Below are positions 48,873-58,199 of a stretch of 64,000 bases of DNA, in pieces. The notes beneath the pieces were generated by a model that saw nothing but the letters and a program-made list of their open reading frames with translations, made no database searches and was not told the DNA's origin. This DNA is from Paenibacillus sp. DMB5. GTDB taxonomy: Bacteria > Bacillota > Bacilli > Paenibacillales > Paenibacillaceae. Numbering within the stretch: the first letter of the stretch is position 1; each line of letters starts with the position of its first letter. A program made the position numbers and the translations under genes. The stretch spans positions 1 to 64,000 of the forward strand of contig NZ_LRAC01000128.1 in NCBI RefSeq assembly GCF_001517085.1, written 5' to 3'.

Positions 48873-49907
48873 ATGAGAGAGAGGCATGAGCCTGTGGAAA
48901 CAATAGTGAGGGAGCTTTGGCCGGAATGGGCCGGAACGCTGAAGAAACGCAGCGGAGGCTGGAACAACACAACCTATATAGTGAACGGTAACGGCCGGAA
49001 GGGTGTTCTGCGCATTTATGATACACATCGTGACAGGGAAAAAATTGAATTCGAACATTACGTGCTGCTTGAGCTGAACAAGCTGTCTTTACCGTTCAAT
49101 ACTCCGCTGCCGGTTCAAAACGTATATGGAGACACACTGGTGCAGCTTGAAGGGGGTAAAGGCAAATATGCCTGCTTGTTCAGTTATATTGACGGAGATT
49201 CTCCCGGCGAGGAGGTTACGGGTTACTATGAGTCGTTCGGCGCGTCTGCAGGACAGCTGTCGTCCGTTCTGTCTGAATTAGCTCCCGGCCCGAAGCCGGT
49301 TTACCGTCCCTATTACGAACTCCGGCAGGCATATCCGTTATGTACAGATGAGACGGTCCGGGAGCTGTGCATGAATCCGCCGGAGGCGCTGGCTGAGCTG
49401 AAGGTGGAGCTTGGCAGGATATATGAGGCCTATGTAAATATTGCAGATTGGCTAAAAGAACTGGAAACACTCCCGCATCAGCTGATCCACGGAGATCTCA
49501 ATGCTTCTAATCTGCTGGTGGATACGGGTGATCACAGCCGGGTTGCGGCACTTCTTGATTTTGAATTCTGTACCTATGATTTGCGGGCCATGGACCCTGC
49601 AGTCATTCTGTCGGGGCTGCTGGGCCATCCGGAGCAGCAACAGGCAGTCCGTGATTTCTGCAAAGGCTTTAGCCGGAGCGTAACGCTGACCGCTGAAGAA
49701 CTGACAGCTATCCCAGTCTTGATGCTGCTGCGCAAAATCGATGTGTTCCTGCATTTTGCCTCCCGTTATCTGGAAGGAACGGACGAAATCAGCGTGCTTC
49801 ATGAGCAGACGCGGCTGCTATCCGCTGATCTGATCCAGCTGTCGGCAGGAACAGCAGGGATTGTGGAGCTTTTACGGGAAGAGCAGGGTAGATCCGGCAG
49901 GGGATAA
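48873..49907 (+). CDS. APH/choline-kinase-fold phosphotransferase
   Basis: 344 residues of the aminoglycoside-phosphotransferase superfamily (PF01636). N-lobe with GGWNNTTYIVNGNGRKGVLRIY, catalytic loop LIHGDLNASNLLVD, metal-binding LDFEFCTYDLRAMDPAVIL. Closer in look to the homoserine-kinase-II/YtmP-like branch than to known resistance enzymes, so an antibiotic function should not be assumed. Single gene. Confidence 0.82.
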   Translation: MRERHEPVETIVRELWPEWAGTLKKRSGGWNNTTYIVNGNGRKGVLRIYDTHRDREKIEFEHYVLLELNKLSLPFNTPLPVQNVYGDTLVQLEGGKGKYACLFSYIDGDSPGEEVTGYYESFGASAGQLSSVLSELAPGPKPVYRPYYELRQAYPLCTDETVRELCMNPPEALAELKVELGRIYEAYVNIADWLKELETLPHQLIHGDLNASNLLVDTGDHSRVAALLDFEFCTYDLRAMDPAVILSGLLGHPEQQQAVRDFCKGFSRSVTLTAEELTAIPVLMLLRKIDVFLHFASRYLEGTDEISVLHEQTRLLSADLIQLSAGTAGIVELLREEQGRSGRG

Positions 49908-50151
49908 GCGACTCAAGCTGTCAAAAGAAAATAACAGTATTAGACTGTCAATGCTTCATTAAACTAACGGGCAGAATAGCGTGGCGGCGAACCAACAAAG
50001 TGGTTGCTTACTCTCTATAGTTGGAAGGAAAGTTCTATTCTGTCGCGAATTCATTAGTCATGCCAAAGTTACGAATTTCGTAAAAAAGTCGCGGTAGAGC
50101 ATTAGAAAGAGCAGTTTAGTTATCTATATCTTCATAGAAAGGTGATTACGT

Positions 50152-50661
50152 ATGAACCAAAGACCGTCTGAAGAAGAATACGCTGGGGACGTGGGCGTGT
50201 ATATCCAGTTGGTACCGGAAGGCAGCATCATCGACATATTGATCACCCAGGAAAAGCAAATGACCGAGCTGCTGGCATCTTTGACCGAAAGCCAGAGCGC
50301 CTATCGGTATGAGGAAGGAAAATGGACGCTGAAAGAAGTCGTGGGCCACATCACAGACAGTGAACGCGTCATGACCTACCGCCTGCTCCGATTTGCAAGA
50401 GGGGATCAGACACCTCTGTCCAGTTTCGACCAGGAATTGTTCATTCCTCCTTTCGGAAGCTGGACAACTGCGCAATTGGCCGAAGACTACCGGGCGGTAC
50501 GGCACTCGACGATCACACTGCTGCGCGGGTTGCCGACGGAAGCTTGGTCTCGCAAGGGCACAGCCAACAACCTAAGAATTACTGCGCGCGCCCTCGCTTA
50601 CGGCATCGCAGGACACGAACTTCATCACATGGGGGTCATCCGAGATCGTTACCTGAGTTAG
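50152..50661 (+). CDS. DinB family protein
   Basis: 169 residues, four-helix bundle of the DinB/YfiT type. The metal-ligand histidines are visible in LKEVVGHITDSERVMTYR and GIAGHELHHMGVI. The family includes thiol-dependent enzymes such as bacillithiol S-transferases. GAAAGGTG lies upstream. About 240 bp without recognised elements precede it. Confidence 0.88.
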   Translation: MNQRPSEEEYAGDVGVYIQLVPEGSIIDILITQEKQMTELLASLTESQSAYRYEEGKWTLKEVVGHITDSERVMTYRLLRFARGDQTPLSSFDQELFIPPFGSWTTAQLAEDYRAVRHSTITLLRGLPTEAWSRKGTANNLRITARALAYGIAGHELHHMGVIRDRYLS

Positions 50662-51273
50662 TCGTCCTTACTTTATAGGACCCTTCCACCCAGTTCATAG
50701 ACTGATATGAAGAGAGGACAAGACGGGTTGAAAAAACAGCGGCGTTTGGTAGCTGACTGGAGTTTTATCTAAAAATGAATGAATAGCAAATAATAATCTC
50801 TTACAAGAAAAAGTCATTCAACTAAAGGGAAACGATAACGCTATGACATAACGGCAGTTAGTCATACGCTCGGCTGCCGTTGTTTGTTGAAGTATCGGGC
50901 AATTTACTTTACTTTAATGACATTGTAGTAGGGAGCGTCAAATAACCTTCATCTATTGATGAGGGCTTTTTGACGTTCACCCAACCCTGGTTCTAGGTTT
51001 TCTCATGAGTCCTGAATTGCAGATAATCTAAAAATCTCTTAACCGCGAGTGGTGCTTACAGTGACAATGAAATTTGTTCATTTAAAGAATATTCTATGCA
51101 TTGGATAGGAAAGAATAGGATGGAGAATAGAGTCAGGAGCTCATTGAGGCAGCTGAAAGAGCAGATATTATAACCTTCTTTTAAATGAATGGATTTTATT
51201 AAGAAATGTGAAACGGCTTGAATAATCCCATTGTTGGTATTAATATTATATTTGGAATCAATGGAGGTGTAAC
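50662..51273. other. AT-rich gene-free stretch with two hairpins
   Basis: No gene recognised. AACGGCAG (50850-50857) pairs with CTGCCGTT (50874-50881) and is followed by a T-rich stretch. GCGTCAAA with inner stem CTTCATC/GATGAGGG and TTTTTGACG spans about 50935-50976 and ends like a terminator. Base composition shifts to AT from about 50.7 kb on, in line with inserted or decayed DNA. Confidence 0.45.
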
Positions 51274-51804
51274 ATGTCAAAGGATATATATGATGTAATG
51301 ATAAATCCTACGCGAATGAGAATTGTACAAATACTTGCTTCGCTAGAAAAAAAGACAGCTACCGAGTTATGCGAAATAATAAGTGATGTTCCACGAACTA
51401 CTCTATATCGGCATATCAACATCTTAATAGATGCCCATGTGCTGACAGTTGTTGAGGAAAGAAAAGTACGTGGAAGTGTTGAGAGGACTCTTTCGCTCAA
51501 TACGGATGAATTGAGCAAGCAAAATACTATGGAGGACGTCCCAAAAAAGATGTTTACGTTCCTTATGAACATCTATACAAAATTTGATAAGTATTTCAAT
51601 CGAGTGAAATTTAAGCCGGGAAACAACAAGATATTTTTCAATAATACTATCTTAATGATGGACGATCGGGAATTTGACCAATTCCTTTTGGAACTACAAG
51701 GCTTACTCATAAAACACTCGCACGAAATGTCAGAAGGAAGAAGACCAAGAGATATTTCAATTATATCTGCCCCCCCGAAGAAAGTGAGGAATAGAAATGC
51801 GTAA
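51274..51804 (+). CDS. Winged-helix (ArsR-like) transcriptional regulator
   Basis: 176 residues. HTH domain: MINPTRMRIVQILASLEKKT, then ELCEIISDVPRTTLYRHINILIDAHVLTVVEERKVRGSVERTL, with a typical wing. The C-terminal half is helical, of unknown function. AT-rich codon use differs from most of the window. GGAGGTG precedes the ATG. It overlaps the hydrolase gene by 8 bp, so the two form a unit. Confidence 0.85.
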   Translation: MSKDIYDVMINPTRMRIVQILASLEKKTATELCEIISDVPRTTLYRHINILIDAHVLTVVEERKVRGSVERTLSLNTDELSKQNTMEDVPKKMFTFLMNIYTKFDKYFNRVKFKPGNNKIFFNNTILMMDDREFDQFLLELQGLLIKHSHEMSEGRRPRDISIISAPPKKVRNRNA

Positions 51805-52759
51805 ACACTCAAAAAATAAAAGGTGGAAGAAAAAAATGTTGACTATTCTTGCTGTTATCCTATGCATTATGGTATCGATAAACCTTATTAGCTTAATTAT
51901 CAACCAGGTGTTTTTTTCCAAAGAGTTAGAAAAAATCACACCATATGGAGAAATAGTTGAAGTAAACGGTCAAAACATGCACATCTATTCAATGGGTGAA
52001 GGAGAAAAAACCATTGTACTACTACCGGGTTTTGGAAATCCGTTGCCTTCTGCTGATTTCGGGCCGTTGATGCGAGAGCTGTCAAAAAATTATACCGTTG
52101 TCTGTGTGGAGTATTTTGGTGTTGGTTTTAGCGATGAAACAGAAGTGCCGAGGACGAACGAAAATGTTACACAAGAAATAAGAACGGCTTTATCCGAAGC
52201 TGGTTTTTCCCCTCCGTATTTACTAATGCCACATTCCGGATCTGGCATTTACACTGAACACTACGCATCAACATACCCTGATGAAATATCCGGAATTATT
52301 ATGCTCGATCCTACATCATCGGCTAAGAAGGGAGCCGATACACCCGGTTTTGTGTATGGGATAAGTAAGATACAGGAGGCTATTGGGCTAAGTAGATATG
52401 TTAATCCTCTTATCGTATCATCCGTGCTTTCCATGAAGGAATCCAATGGATATACCGAACAAGAAATTGATGATTATACCAAATTTATGAACCATGTAAA
52501 TAATGATAATCTCATAGATCAGATGAAGCGTCTAAATGATAATATTCTTCAAGTAATGGATATGGATTTTCCAGAGAACATTCCTGTTTTAATAATAGGC
52601 GCCTCCAAAACAGGAGAGGAATACCAGACAGAGCATTTGAAACGGCTCGGCAAGAACGCAGAATTAGCCATCCTTGAAGGATCACACTATATCTATCATT
52701 CCCAGGTTTCTGAAATACACAATAAAACCGACATATTCGCTGAAACACGGATAAAGTAA
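51797..52759 (+). CDS. Membrane-anchored alpha/beta hydrolase
   Basis: 320 residues. One N-terminal helix after a very basic start anchors an external alpha/beta-hydrolase domain (IVLLPGFGNPLPSADFGPLM, YFGVGFSDETEVPRTNENV). The nucleophile elbow is LLMPHSGSGIY, a non-standard GxSxG with Pro at the first glycine. Histidine is in EGSHYIYHS. AT-rich like its partner regulator. The substrate is unknown. Confidence 0.82.
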   Translation: MRKHSKNKRWKKKMLTILAVILCIMVSINLISLIINQVFFSKELEKITPYGEIVEVNGQNMHIYSMGEGEKTIVLLPGFGNPLPSADFGPLMRELSKNYTVVCVEYFGVGFSDETEVPRTNENVTQEIRTALSEAGFSPPYLLMPHSGSGIYTEHYASTYPDEISGIIMLDPTSSAKKGADTPGFVYGISKIQEAIGLSRYVNPLIVSSVLSMKESNGYTEQEIDDYTKFMNHVNNDNLIDQMKRLNDNILQVMDMDFPENIPVLIIGASKTGEEYQTEHLKRLGKNAELAILEGSHYIYHSQVSEIHNKTDIFAETRIK

Positions 52760-52838
52760 TACCTTCACTCAAGTGCCGGTGAAGAAGAGATGAATTATAG
52801 TCGATCAATCTCTGAGACGGAACAGGCGCCTTAATGAA

Positions 52839-52869
52839 TCGGCCGGTAGTCCGAAGGGACTTTCCGGCC
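52839..52869 (+). terminator. Hairpin after the hydrolase gene
   Basis: CGGCCGG-TAGTCC, GAA, GGACT-TTCCGGCCG; stable stem but no T-run, so termination is uncertain. Confidence 0.4.
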
Positions 52870-52889
52870 GTTCCTATGTATTCACTTTA

Positions 52890-53178
52890 GTGTCGATTGT
52901 TCGTAGTAAAAATACTGTTCTCAGCCCCACTGGTTATTGGAGCCAGTCTGTTCACCAGCTACTTAAACATCTAGAGAGGGAAGGCTTCGAGGGAGCACCA
53001 AGATTTCTCGGAATCGACGACTTTAATCGTGTAATATTAAACATTCGTTTCAGGGGAAGTTCCAGGATACGATTACCCTGACCTTGAACCTTACATGTGG
53101 TCGGATGAAACGCTTGTGGGCTTAGTACACCTCTTAAGCATTGATGTAAAAGAAATAAATTATCGCTTTGAGCGTTGA
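52890..53178 (+). pseudogene. Decayed phosphotransferase, APH family N-terminal part
   Basis: First frame: PTGYWSQSVHQLLKHLEREG, then FEGAPRFLGIDDFNR. A frameshift near 53044 leads into FVSGEVPGYDYPDLEPYMWS and DETLVGLVHLL in another frame, up to a stop at 53178. This is the N-lobe of an aminoglycoside-phosphotransferase-like enzyme; the catalytic HGD and DFE half is absent. Both a frameshift and a truncation are present, so it is a genuine remnant, unlike the single-indel genes elsewhere. Confidence 0.75.
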
Positions 53179-53286
53179 ACTATCGGGAAACGTTAGTTTA
53201 AAGACTACAGCGGAGTCTAAAACTTTATTTTCAACGAAGACCTGCGTATTTACGAATAACCACCAAAAAACTCCATATCTCATCAA

Positions 53287-53344
53287 AAACAGCTGCAGCA
53301 TGGAACCCCTGGAAGTAAGTCTAGGGTTCTTGCTGCAGCTGTTT
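53287..53344 (-). terminator. Terminator of the photolyase gene
   Basis: AAACAGCTGCAGCA pairs with TGCTGCAGCTGTTT around an inner GGAACCC/GGGTTC pairing; T-run on the minus strand. Confidence 0.88.
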
Positions 53345-53347
53345 AGT

Positions 53348-54717
53348 TTACCCGCTGATCACATCCGGCGTACCTCTTAGTATTTCTTTATAGGTCTCAA
53401 TCGCCAGCGCCCGTGAACGCTTCAGGTCGACAATGGCCTGCGGACGGGGCAGATGGATCTCTTTGTCGGATAGCCCGGATAACTCCGGTAGCCAGGCGCG
53501 GATATAGCTGCCGTCCGGATCATGGGTCTGAGACTGCGTCACCGGATTCATCACCCTGAAGTACGGTGAGGCATCGTATCCGAGCGAGAGCTCCACAGCC
53601 AGCCGCCGCGGTTCAGCACATTATCGTAATCCTTCAGCTTCAGGCGGAAGTACCGTTCCCCGTAGATGAACGGACAGCCCAGGTTTTTGGTCAGGAACAT
53701 GGCGGTAATCATCCGCAGCCTGTTCGGCATCCAGCCGGTCTCGTTCAGCTGGCGCATAGCTGCATCTATTACCGGAATCCCGGTATTGCCGCTGGACCAG
53801 GCTGCAAAATGATCTGTGCTGAGAGCTGACAGGTCATACACCTTTTCGTAGCTGAAGAAATCCGGGTCCATCCGGGCCTGATACAGGTAGAAATCCCTCC
53901 AGCCCAGCTGCCTCAGCCAGTCTTCCCCGCTTCTGCCGTCCTCGCTCAGCCGGCTGTAAACCGTCCGTACCGAGATGGCTCCGGTGTTGAGATGACGGCT
54001 GATCATGCTGGTTCCCTGCTGCGCATATTTGTCGCGTGCCACCCGGTAGTACTGCAGCTCACTCTGCAGGAAATCATCCAGGATCAGGCCGGGACTTATG
54101 CTGCGTGCCGATAAGGTCAGCTGAGAGAGCTGACGCGTGATCTCCTCGGGAAGCCTGAATTCGGAAACGGCTTCGGCATCGAGTGATGCGGTGTCGAGCT
54201 GCTGCAGGCGGGCAGTGTAGGGCGGGCGGAAGCGTTCAGCAAGGAAGCTGCGCCAGCGGCGGTAAAAGGGAGTGAACACCTTGAACGGTTCGTTCCGGCC
54301 GCTCCACTCCATAAAATCATTGTGGTCACAGAGCATGCTGTCCTGGCAGGAAAGAAAGCGGATGCCAAGGCCCGTTGCGGTATCGCTCAGCAGGGTGTCT
54401 CTTTTTAACGCGTAAGGAGTATAGTCGGTATGGGTTATTACGAGATCAATCGGGTGGAGCTGAGAAAGCTTGCGCATTATGACCTCAGGCTCGCCGTACA
54501 GAAGGTGAAGCAGCTTGCCCTCCCGGGCATACTCCTCCTGTAACCTGGCTACATGTGTAAGGAAGTTGATGCCGCTGTGTTCAAGATGGCGACCGTTGCG
54601 CAGAAGAAAAGGTTCGAGGATCAGTACATGCAGCGAACGATCACCGGCAGCTTGTATGAGGTCAAATGCCGGCAGATCATAAGTCCGCAGATCCTTGCGG
54701 TGGATGAATAGAATCAT
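53348..54717 (-). pseudogene. phrB: Deoxyribodipyrimidine photolyase, one frameshift
   Basis: Full family length (about 456 residues) across two frames. N-terminal alpha/beta antenna domain (MILFIHRKDLRTYDLPAF), then the FAD domain: SRHLNTGAISVRTVY, WLRQLGWRDFYLY, GNTGIPVIDAAMRQLNETGW, MPNRLRMITAMFLTKNLG. The frame breaks near 53583-53590 in the conserved WLWSS-LGYDASPYFRVMNP segment, where one base is missing; the rest (82 codons) continues intact to 53348. All functional residues are present, so a sequencing error or very recent mutation is likely. The intact enzyme repairs UV-induced cyclobutane dimers using light. Confidence 0.88.
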
Positions 54718-54817
54718 ATGGGCAGCTTCCTTTCACAGTCGAAAAAGTATTACTCATTATTAAACTGTGAACCGGGCAATGAACTATACCAGCACTAAAA
54801 TGATTGTGCCAGGCCGT

Positions 54818-55189
54818 TTAGATCAGCCTGTACCCCGAAGGCAGGTCGCCGGTTCTGCGGATTTCCCGGATTTGCGCGAGGGTGAGCCGCTGATTGGTTG
54901 ATATAATGGATTCTACATCATTGCCGCGGATGAAGTCATCCAGATCACGGATGTTAGTATTACCGCGGAGCACGCGGAAGCTGCCTCTGAACCGGGTTCT
55001 GCTGAACAGCACCAGGGTTGCATTGCTGCTGGTAGAGAAAAAACGCAGGCTCTCAATACCGTCAAGGATATTATCTGTATTACGGATGCCCAGGTTACCG
55101 GTATAAGTTCTTCTGCGGCCCAGGTAATTTTCTTCCTCAAAGACTCTCAGGCGGGGGTAGGTCTGGGATACATGAACGTTTGGCTTCAT
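54818..55189 (-). CDS. Beta/gamma-crystallin-like protein
   Basis: 123 residues with two Greek-key-like repeats: RLRVFEEENYLGRRRTYTGN, then DGIESLRFFS, and ATLVLFSRTRFRGSFRVLRG, then NDVESIISTN. The Y/FxxxxF/YxG pattern and the SLRF/SIIS ends are those of beta/gamma-crystallins, which in microbes often bind calcium. There is no signal peptide. The ATG at 55189 has AGGAGG 8 nt upstream; the ATG two codons earlier is too close. The function is unknown, possibly stress-related. Confidence 0.7.
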   Translation of the reverse strand: MKPNVHVSQTYPRLRVFEEENYLGRRRTYTGNLGIRNTDNILDGIESLRFFSTSSNATLVLFSRTRFRGSFRVLRGNTNIRDLDDFIRGNDVESIISTNQRLTLAQIREIRRTGDLPSGYRLI

Positions 55190-55357
55190 CTTCATTCCTC
55201 CTAAGGTTGTCAAATCTGATGCAATTCTATTTTATGTACGGGCAACATTTTGGTGTGGTTGATAGACTAGCAGTCCCCTAATAGGGCACCTAAACCGGTA
55301 TAACGTATCGGAGTCAGAATAATCCGGAAGTTCAGGCTTTACTTTACCATTATCCTA

Positions 55358-55379
55358 GTGTACTATGTAACTAATACAC
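55358..55379 (+). promoter_or_regulatory. Candidate operator of the GntR/ABC operon
   Basis: GTGTACTA, 6 bp, TAATACAC, an inverted repeat with one mismatch, 23 bp before the first ATG. YtrA-type GntR proteins bind comparable repeats before their ABC operons (inference). Confidence 0.5.
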
Positions 55380-55401
55380 CAGTACAGGAGGTACAACGGG
55401 A

Positions 55402-56373
55402 ATGGAACGGACTTCAGTGAATCAGCTACAGTCAGATGCGGCAGTCGATCTGCCGGTTCTGCAAATGAAAAGTGTTACGAAGATGATCAAAGGGAAGGCG
55501 ATCGTCAACCAGCTGTCTTTTGAAATCCGTAAAGGGGAGATTGTTGGGCTGCTCGGACCAAACGGTGCAGGCAAAACAACGGCAATCCGCCTGATGACCG
55601 GACTGATCCGAATGACCGAGGGTGACGTCCTGGTTCACGGGCACAGCATCCGCCATGATTTTCAGCAGGCTATCGGCCATATCGGGGCCATTATCGAGAA
55701 CCCTGAGTTTTATTCCCATATGAGCGGTCTTGATAATCTGAAGCAATACGTGCGGATGAGCGACGGGATTGCGGAATCACGGATAGCTGAGGTGATAGAG
55801 CTGGTAGGGCTGCAAGGTGCGATGGATAAAAAAGTGAAAGCCTATTCCCTCGGGATGCGTCAGCGGCTGGGGATTGCCCAGGCTCTGCTGCACTCGCCAA
55901 AGCTGCTGATTCTGGATGAGCCCACCAATGGACTTGATCCGGCGGGTATCCGGGAGATGCGGGAGTATATGCGGAAAATCGCCGAGGTGGAAGGGATTTC
56001 CATCCTGATCTCCAGCCATATGCTGGGCGAAATCGAGCAGATCTGCCATCAGGCGGTCGTCATCCAGAACGGTACGCTAGTCAAAGTTACCCGGCTTGGA
56101 GCACAAGACAGCACAGAGAGTGAGGTCTCCCTGAGCATCAGGGTTGATAATCTTAAAGCGGCGGCAGCTGTTATTCAGTCGGAAGAGGGAGTGCGGCTGA
56201 CTGCCACAGATGAACAGCATTCCGAGCTGATTATCAGCCTGCACGACCGTAAAGTGCCTGAGCTGGTTGCTTCTTTCAGTGCAGCCAAGGTCGGCCTATA
56301 CCGGATTACGGAGCATAAACAGAGCCTTGAAGATGATTTCCTGAAATGGACTGGAGGGAACCGGATTGCGTAA
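55402..56373 (+). CDS. ABC transporter ATP-binding protein (BcrA/YtrB type)
   Basis: 323 residues. Walker A GPNGAGKTTAIRLM, signature YSLGMRQRLGIAQALL, Walker B LLILDEPTNGLD and SSHMLGEIEQ. The C-terminal 90 residues form the extra domain seen in bacitracin-type exporters. AGGAGG upstream. First gene of a five-gene operon; overlaps the permease start by 8 bp. Confidence 0.9.
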   Translation: MERTSVNQLQSDAAVDLPVLQMKSVTKMIKGKAIVNQLSFEIRKGEIVGLLGPNGAGKTTAIRLMTGLIRMTEGDVLVHGHSIRHDFQQAIGHIGAIIENPEFYSHMSGLDNLKQYVRMSDGIAESRIAEVIELVGLQGAMDKKVKAYSLGMRQRLGIAQALLHSPKLLILDEPTNGLDPAGIREMREYMRKIAEVEGISILISSHMLGEIEQICHQAVVIQNGTLVKVTRLGAQDSTESEVSLSIRVDNLKAAAAVIQSEEGVRLTATDEQHSELIISLHDRKVPELVASFSAAKVGLYRITEHKQSLEDDFLKWTGGNRIA

Positions 56374-57115
56374 ATTTCATTTGCTGGTTATTAATGAATG
56401 GGTGAAAATGGCCAAGAAACGCTCCTTTGTTGTACCTTATCTGATTCTTCTGCTGTTCCCGCAGCTTTTGGGATATATTATCCATTCTGTGTCTCCTGGC
56501 TCCTTTGCTTCTGCAGCGGGTTTTACGAGGGAAATGCTGCTGCCGACCGGAATGGGCCAGGTGATGACGATTCTGTCCATCATCGGAACTGCGGGGATTG
56601 TGGCCAAGGAGCATAGCCGCGGGACCATCAAGTTCCTGCTGATCCGCGCCCGCAGCCGTACAGCCATTCTGGCATCCAAATATGTGACCGTTCTGCTCTA
56701 TGTTCTGAGTCTGACCGCTGTTGCGGCGGCAGGTATTTTTCTTAGCGGCGTAATATGGTTTCAGGCAGGCGGCGGAGACACAGGAATAGCGGATATACTG
56801 CTATCGCTGCTGTACGGTTGCATATATTCTTTTGTATATGTGACTCTGGCTTTTATGCTGGGTGTACTGACCCACTCGACAGGTGTTGCTATCGGTCTTT
56901 CAATGTTCCTGTTAACAATAGATAAAATGGTGATTTCGCGCAGCTTCTATAAGTATTTCCTGTTCCCCAACCTTGATCTGTCCGTATACGGAAGCGGTCA
57001 GCAGCCTCCCATGCCCGGCATGACGCTCGGCTTTTCAGTCGTAGTACTCGCTGTTTACATGACAATATTTCTGCTGGCGGGCTTTCTGGTGTTCAGACGA
57101 AGGGACGTTGCTTGA
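56366..57115 (+). CDS. ABC-2 type permease
   Basis: 249 residues, six membrane helices, typical ABC2_membrane layout with the KEHSRGTIKFLLIRARSRTAILASKYV coupling region after helix 2. The TTG start has GGAGGG 7 nt upstream. Pairs with the preceding ATPase, probably exporting an antibiotic or lipid-like compound. Confidence 0.87.
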   Translation: MRKFHLLVINEWVKMAKKRSFVVPYLILLLFPQLLGYIIHSVSPGSFASAAGFTREMLLPTGMGQVMTILSIIGTAGIVAKEHSRGTIKFLLIRARSRTAILASKYVTVLLYVLSLTAVAAAGIFLSGVIWFQAGGGDTGIADILLSLLYGCIYSFVYVTLAFMLGVLTHSTGVAIGLSMFLLTIDKMVISRSFYKYFLFPNLDLSVYGSGQQPPMPGMTLGFSVVVLAVYMTIFLLAGFLVFRRRDVA

Positions 57116-57495
57116 TGACGATCGAATTTGATAACAACCAGCCGATTTATTTACAGATTATGAACTATCTCAAAGGCGAGATCATCACAGGCAAGCTGAA
57201 GCCCGGTGACAAAATCCCCTCCGTACGCGAGCTTGCAGCAGAACTGCAGATTAATCCGAACACGGTGCAAAGAACCTTTCAGGAACTGGAGCGTGAAGAG
57301 ATCGTGGAGACGCGGCGCGGCATGGGGAGATACGTAACGGGGAGGGAAGAGACCATTATGAAGATCAAACGGGAGATGGCCCAGGACATTCTTGAGCGGT
57401 TCGTCCGCGGCATGCAGGAGCTCGGCTTCCAGAGTGAAGAGATCGTAAAGGCTGTGGCTGACAATATTGCGGCAAAAGAAAGCAGGGGGATGTAG
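57112..57495 (+). CDS. GntR-family regulator (YtrA subfamily)
   Basis: 127 residues. Short YtrA-type protein: FDNNQPIYLQIMNYLKGEII, then KPGDKIPSVRELAAELQINPNTVQRTFQELEREEIVETRRGMGRYV with a short helical tail. Overlaps the permease by 4 bp and precedes the second ATPase by 2 bp. It probably represses its own operon and is released by cell-envelope stress, as for B. subtilis ytr (inference). Confidence 0.92.
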   Translation: MMTIEFDNNQPIYLQIMNYLKGEIITGKLKPGDKIPSVRELAAELQINPNTVQRTFQELEREEIVETRRGMGRYVTGREETIMKIKREMAQDILERFVRGMQELGFQSEEIVKAVADNIAAKESRGM

Positions 57496-57497
57496 GG

Positions 57498-58199
57498 GTG
57501 GACAGTATACTACAGGTTCGGCAGGTATCCAAAACATACGGCTCCAGGCAGGTACTGCACAATGTATCTTTTGAACTGGGCCCCGGCAAAATTGTCGGAC
57601 TGCTGGGCAGCAACGGAAGCGGAAAAAGCACAATGATGAAGTTAATCGCAGGGCTTGCACAGCCTTCCGCCGGCAGCATCTCGGTACTGGACACACCTGT
57701 TGGGGAAAAAAGCAAGCTACTTGTATCCTTCATGCCTGACCGTCCGCTGACTGAAAAATGGATGAATGTAGGCGACGCACTGAAATTTATGAGGGACTTT
57801 TACCCTGATTTTGATCCGGAAAAAGCCCGCCGCATGCTTGACTTCATGAAGCTGAGTGAAAAAAGTAAAGTATCCTCGCTATCCAAAGGGATGAACGAGC
57901 GCCTGCAGCTTACGCTTGCCCTGTCCCGCAGGGCCAGGCTGTATATGCTGGATGAGCCGATTGGCGGCGTCGATCCGGTGGCCCGGACCAAAATCCTCAA
58001 TGCCCTGATGGAGTTTTATGAGGAGGACAGCACGATTCTGATCTCTACCCATCTGGTATCGGATATCGAACGGATTTTTGATGAGGTGATTTTTATTAAA
58101 GAAGGGGAAATATTCTTGCACAGTGATGTTGAGGAATTGCGGCTGCAGCGCGGTAAGAGCATAGATGAGCTGTTCAGAGAGGTGTTTGCGGAATGCTGA
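57498..58199 (+). CDS. ABC transporter ATP-binding protein
   Basis: 233 residues. Walker A GSNGSGKSTMMKLI, a YtrB-like signature SLSKGMNERLQLTLALS (LSKGM instead of LSGGQ), Walker B LYMLDEPIGGVD, STHLVSDIER. GTG start. Overlaps the next membrane gene by 7 bp. Confidence 0.9.
   Translation: MDSILQVRQVSKTYGSRQVLHNVSFELGPGKIVGLLGSNGSGKSTMMKLIAGLAQPSAGSISVLDTPVGEKSKLLVSFMPDRPLTEKWMNVGDALKFMRDFYPDFDPEKARRMLDFMKLSEKSKVSSLSKGMNERLQLTLALSRRARLYMLDEPIGGVDPVARTKILNALMEFYEEDSTILISTHLVSDIERIFDEVIFIKEGEIFLHSDVEELRLQRGKSIDELFREVFAEC

Noticed and set aside
48873..49907. Aminoglycoside resistance gene
   Set aside because: The APH fold is shared by many kinases; the sequence looks like a metabolic branch and nothing indicates resistance.
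49908..50151. Regulatory elements in the gap before the DinB gene
   Set aside because: Only the RBS is clear; no promoter, operator or repeat could be supported.
50850..50881. Insertion-sequence end
   Set aside because: Only a short inverted repeat; no transposase remnant or target duplication visible.
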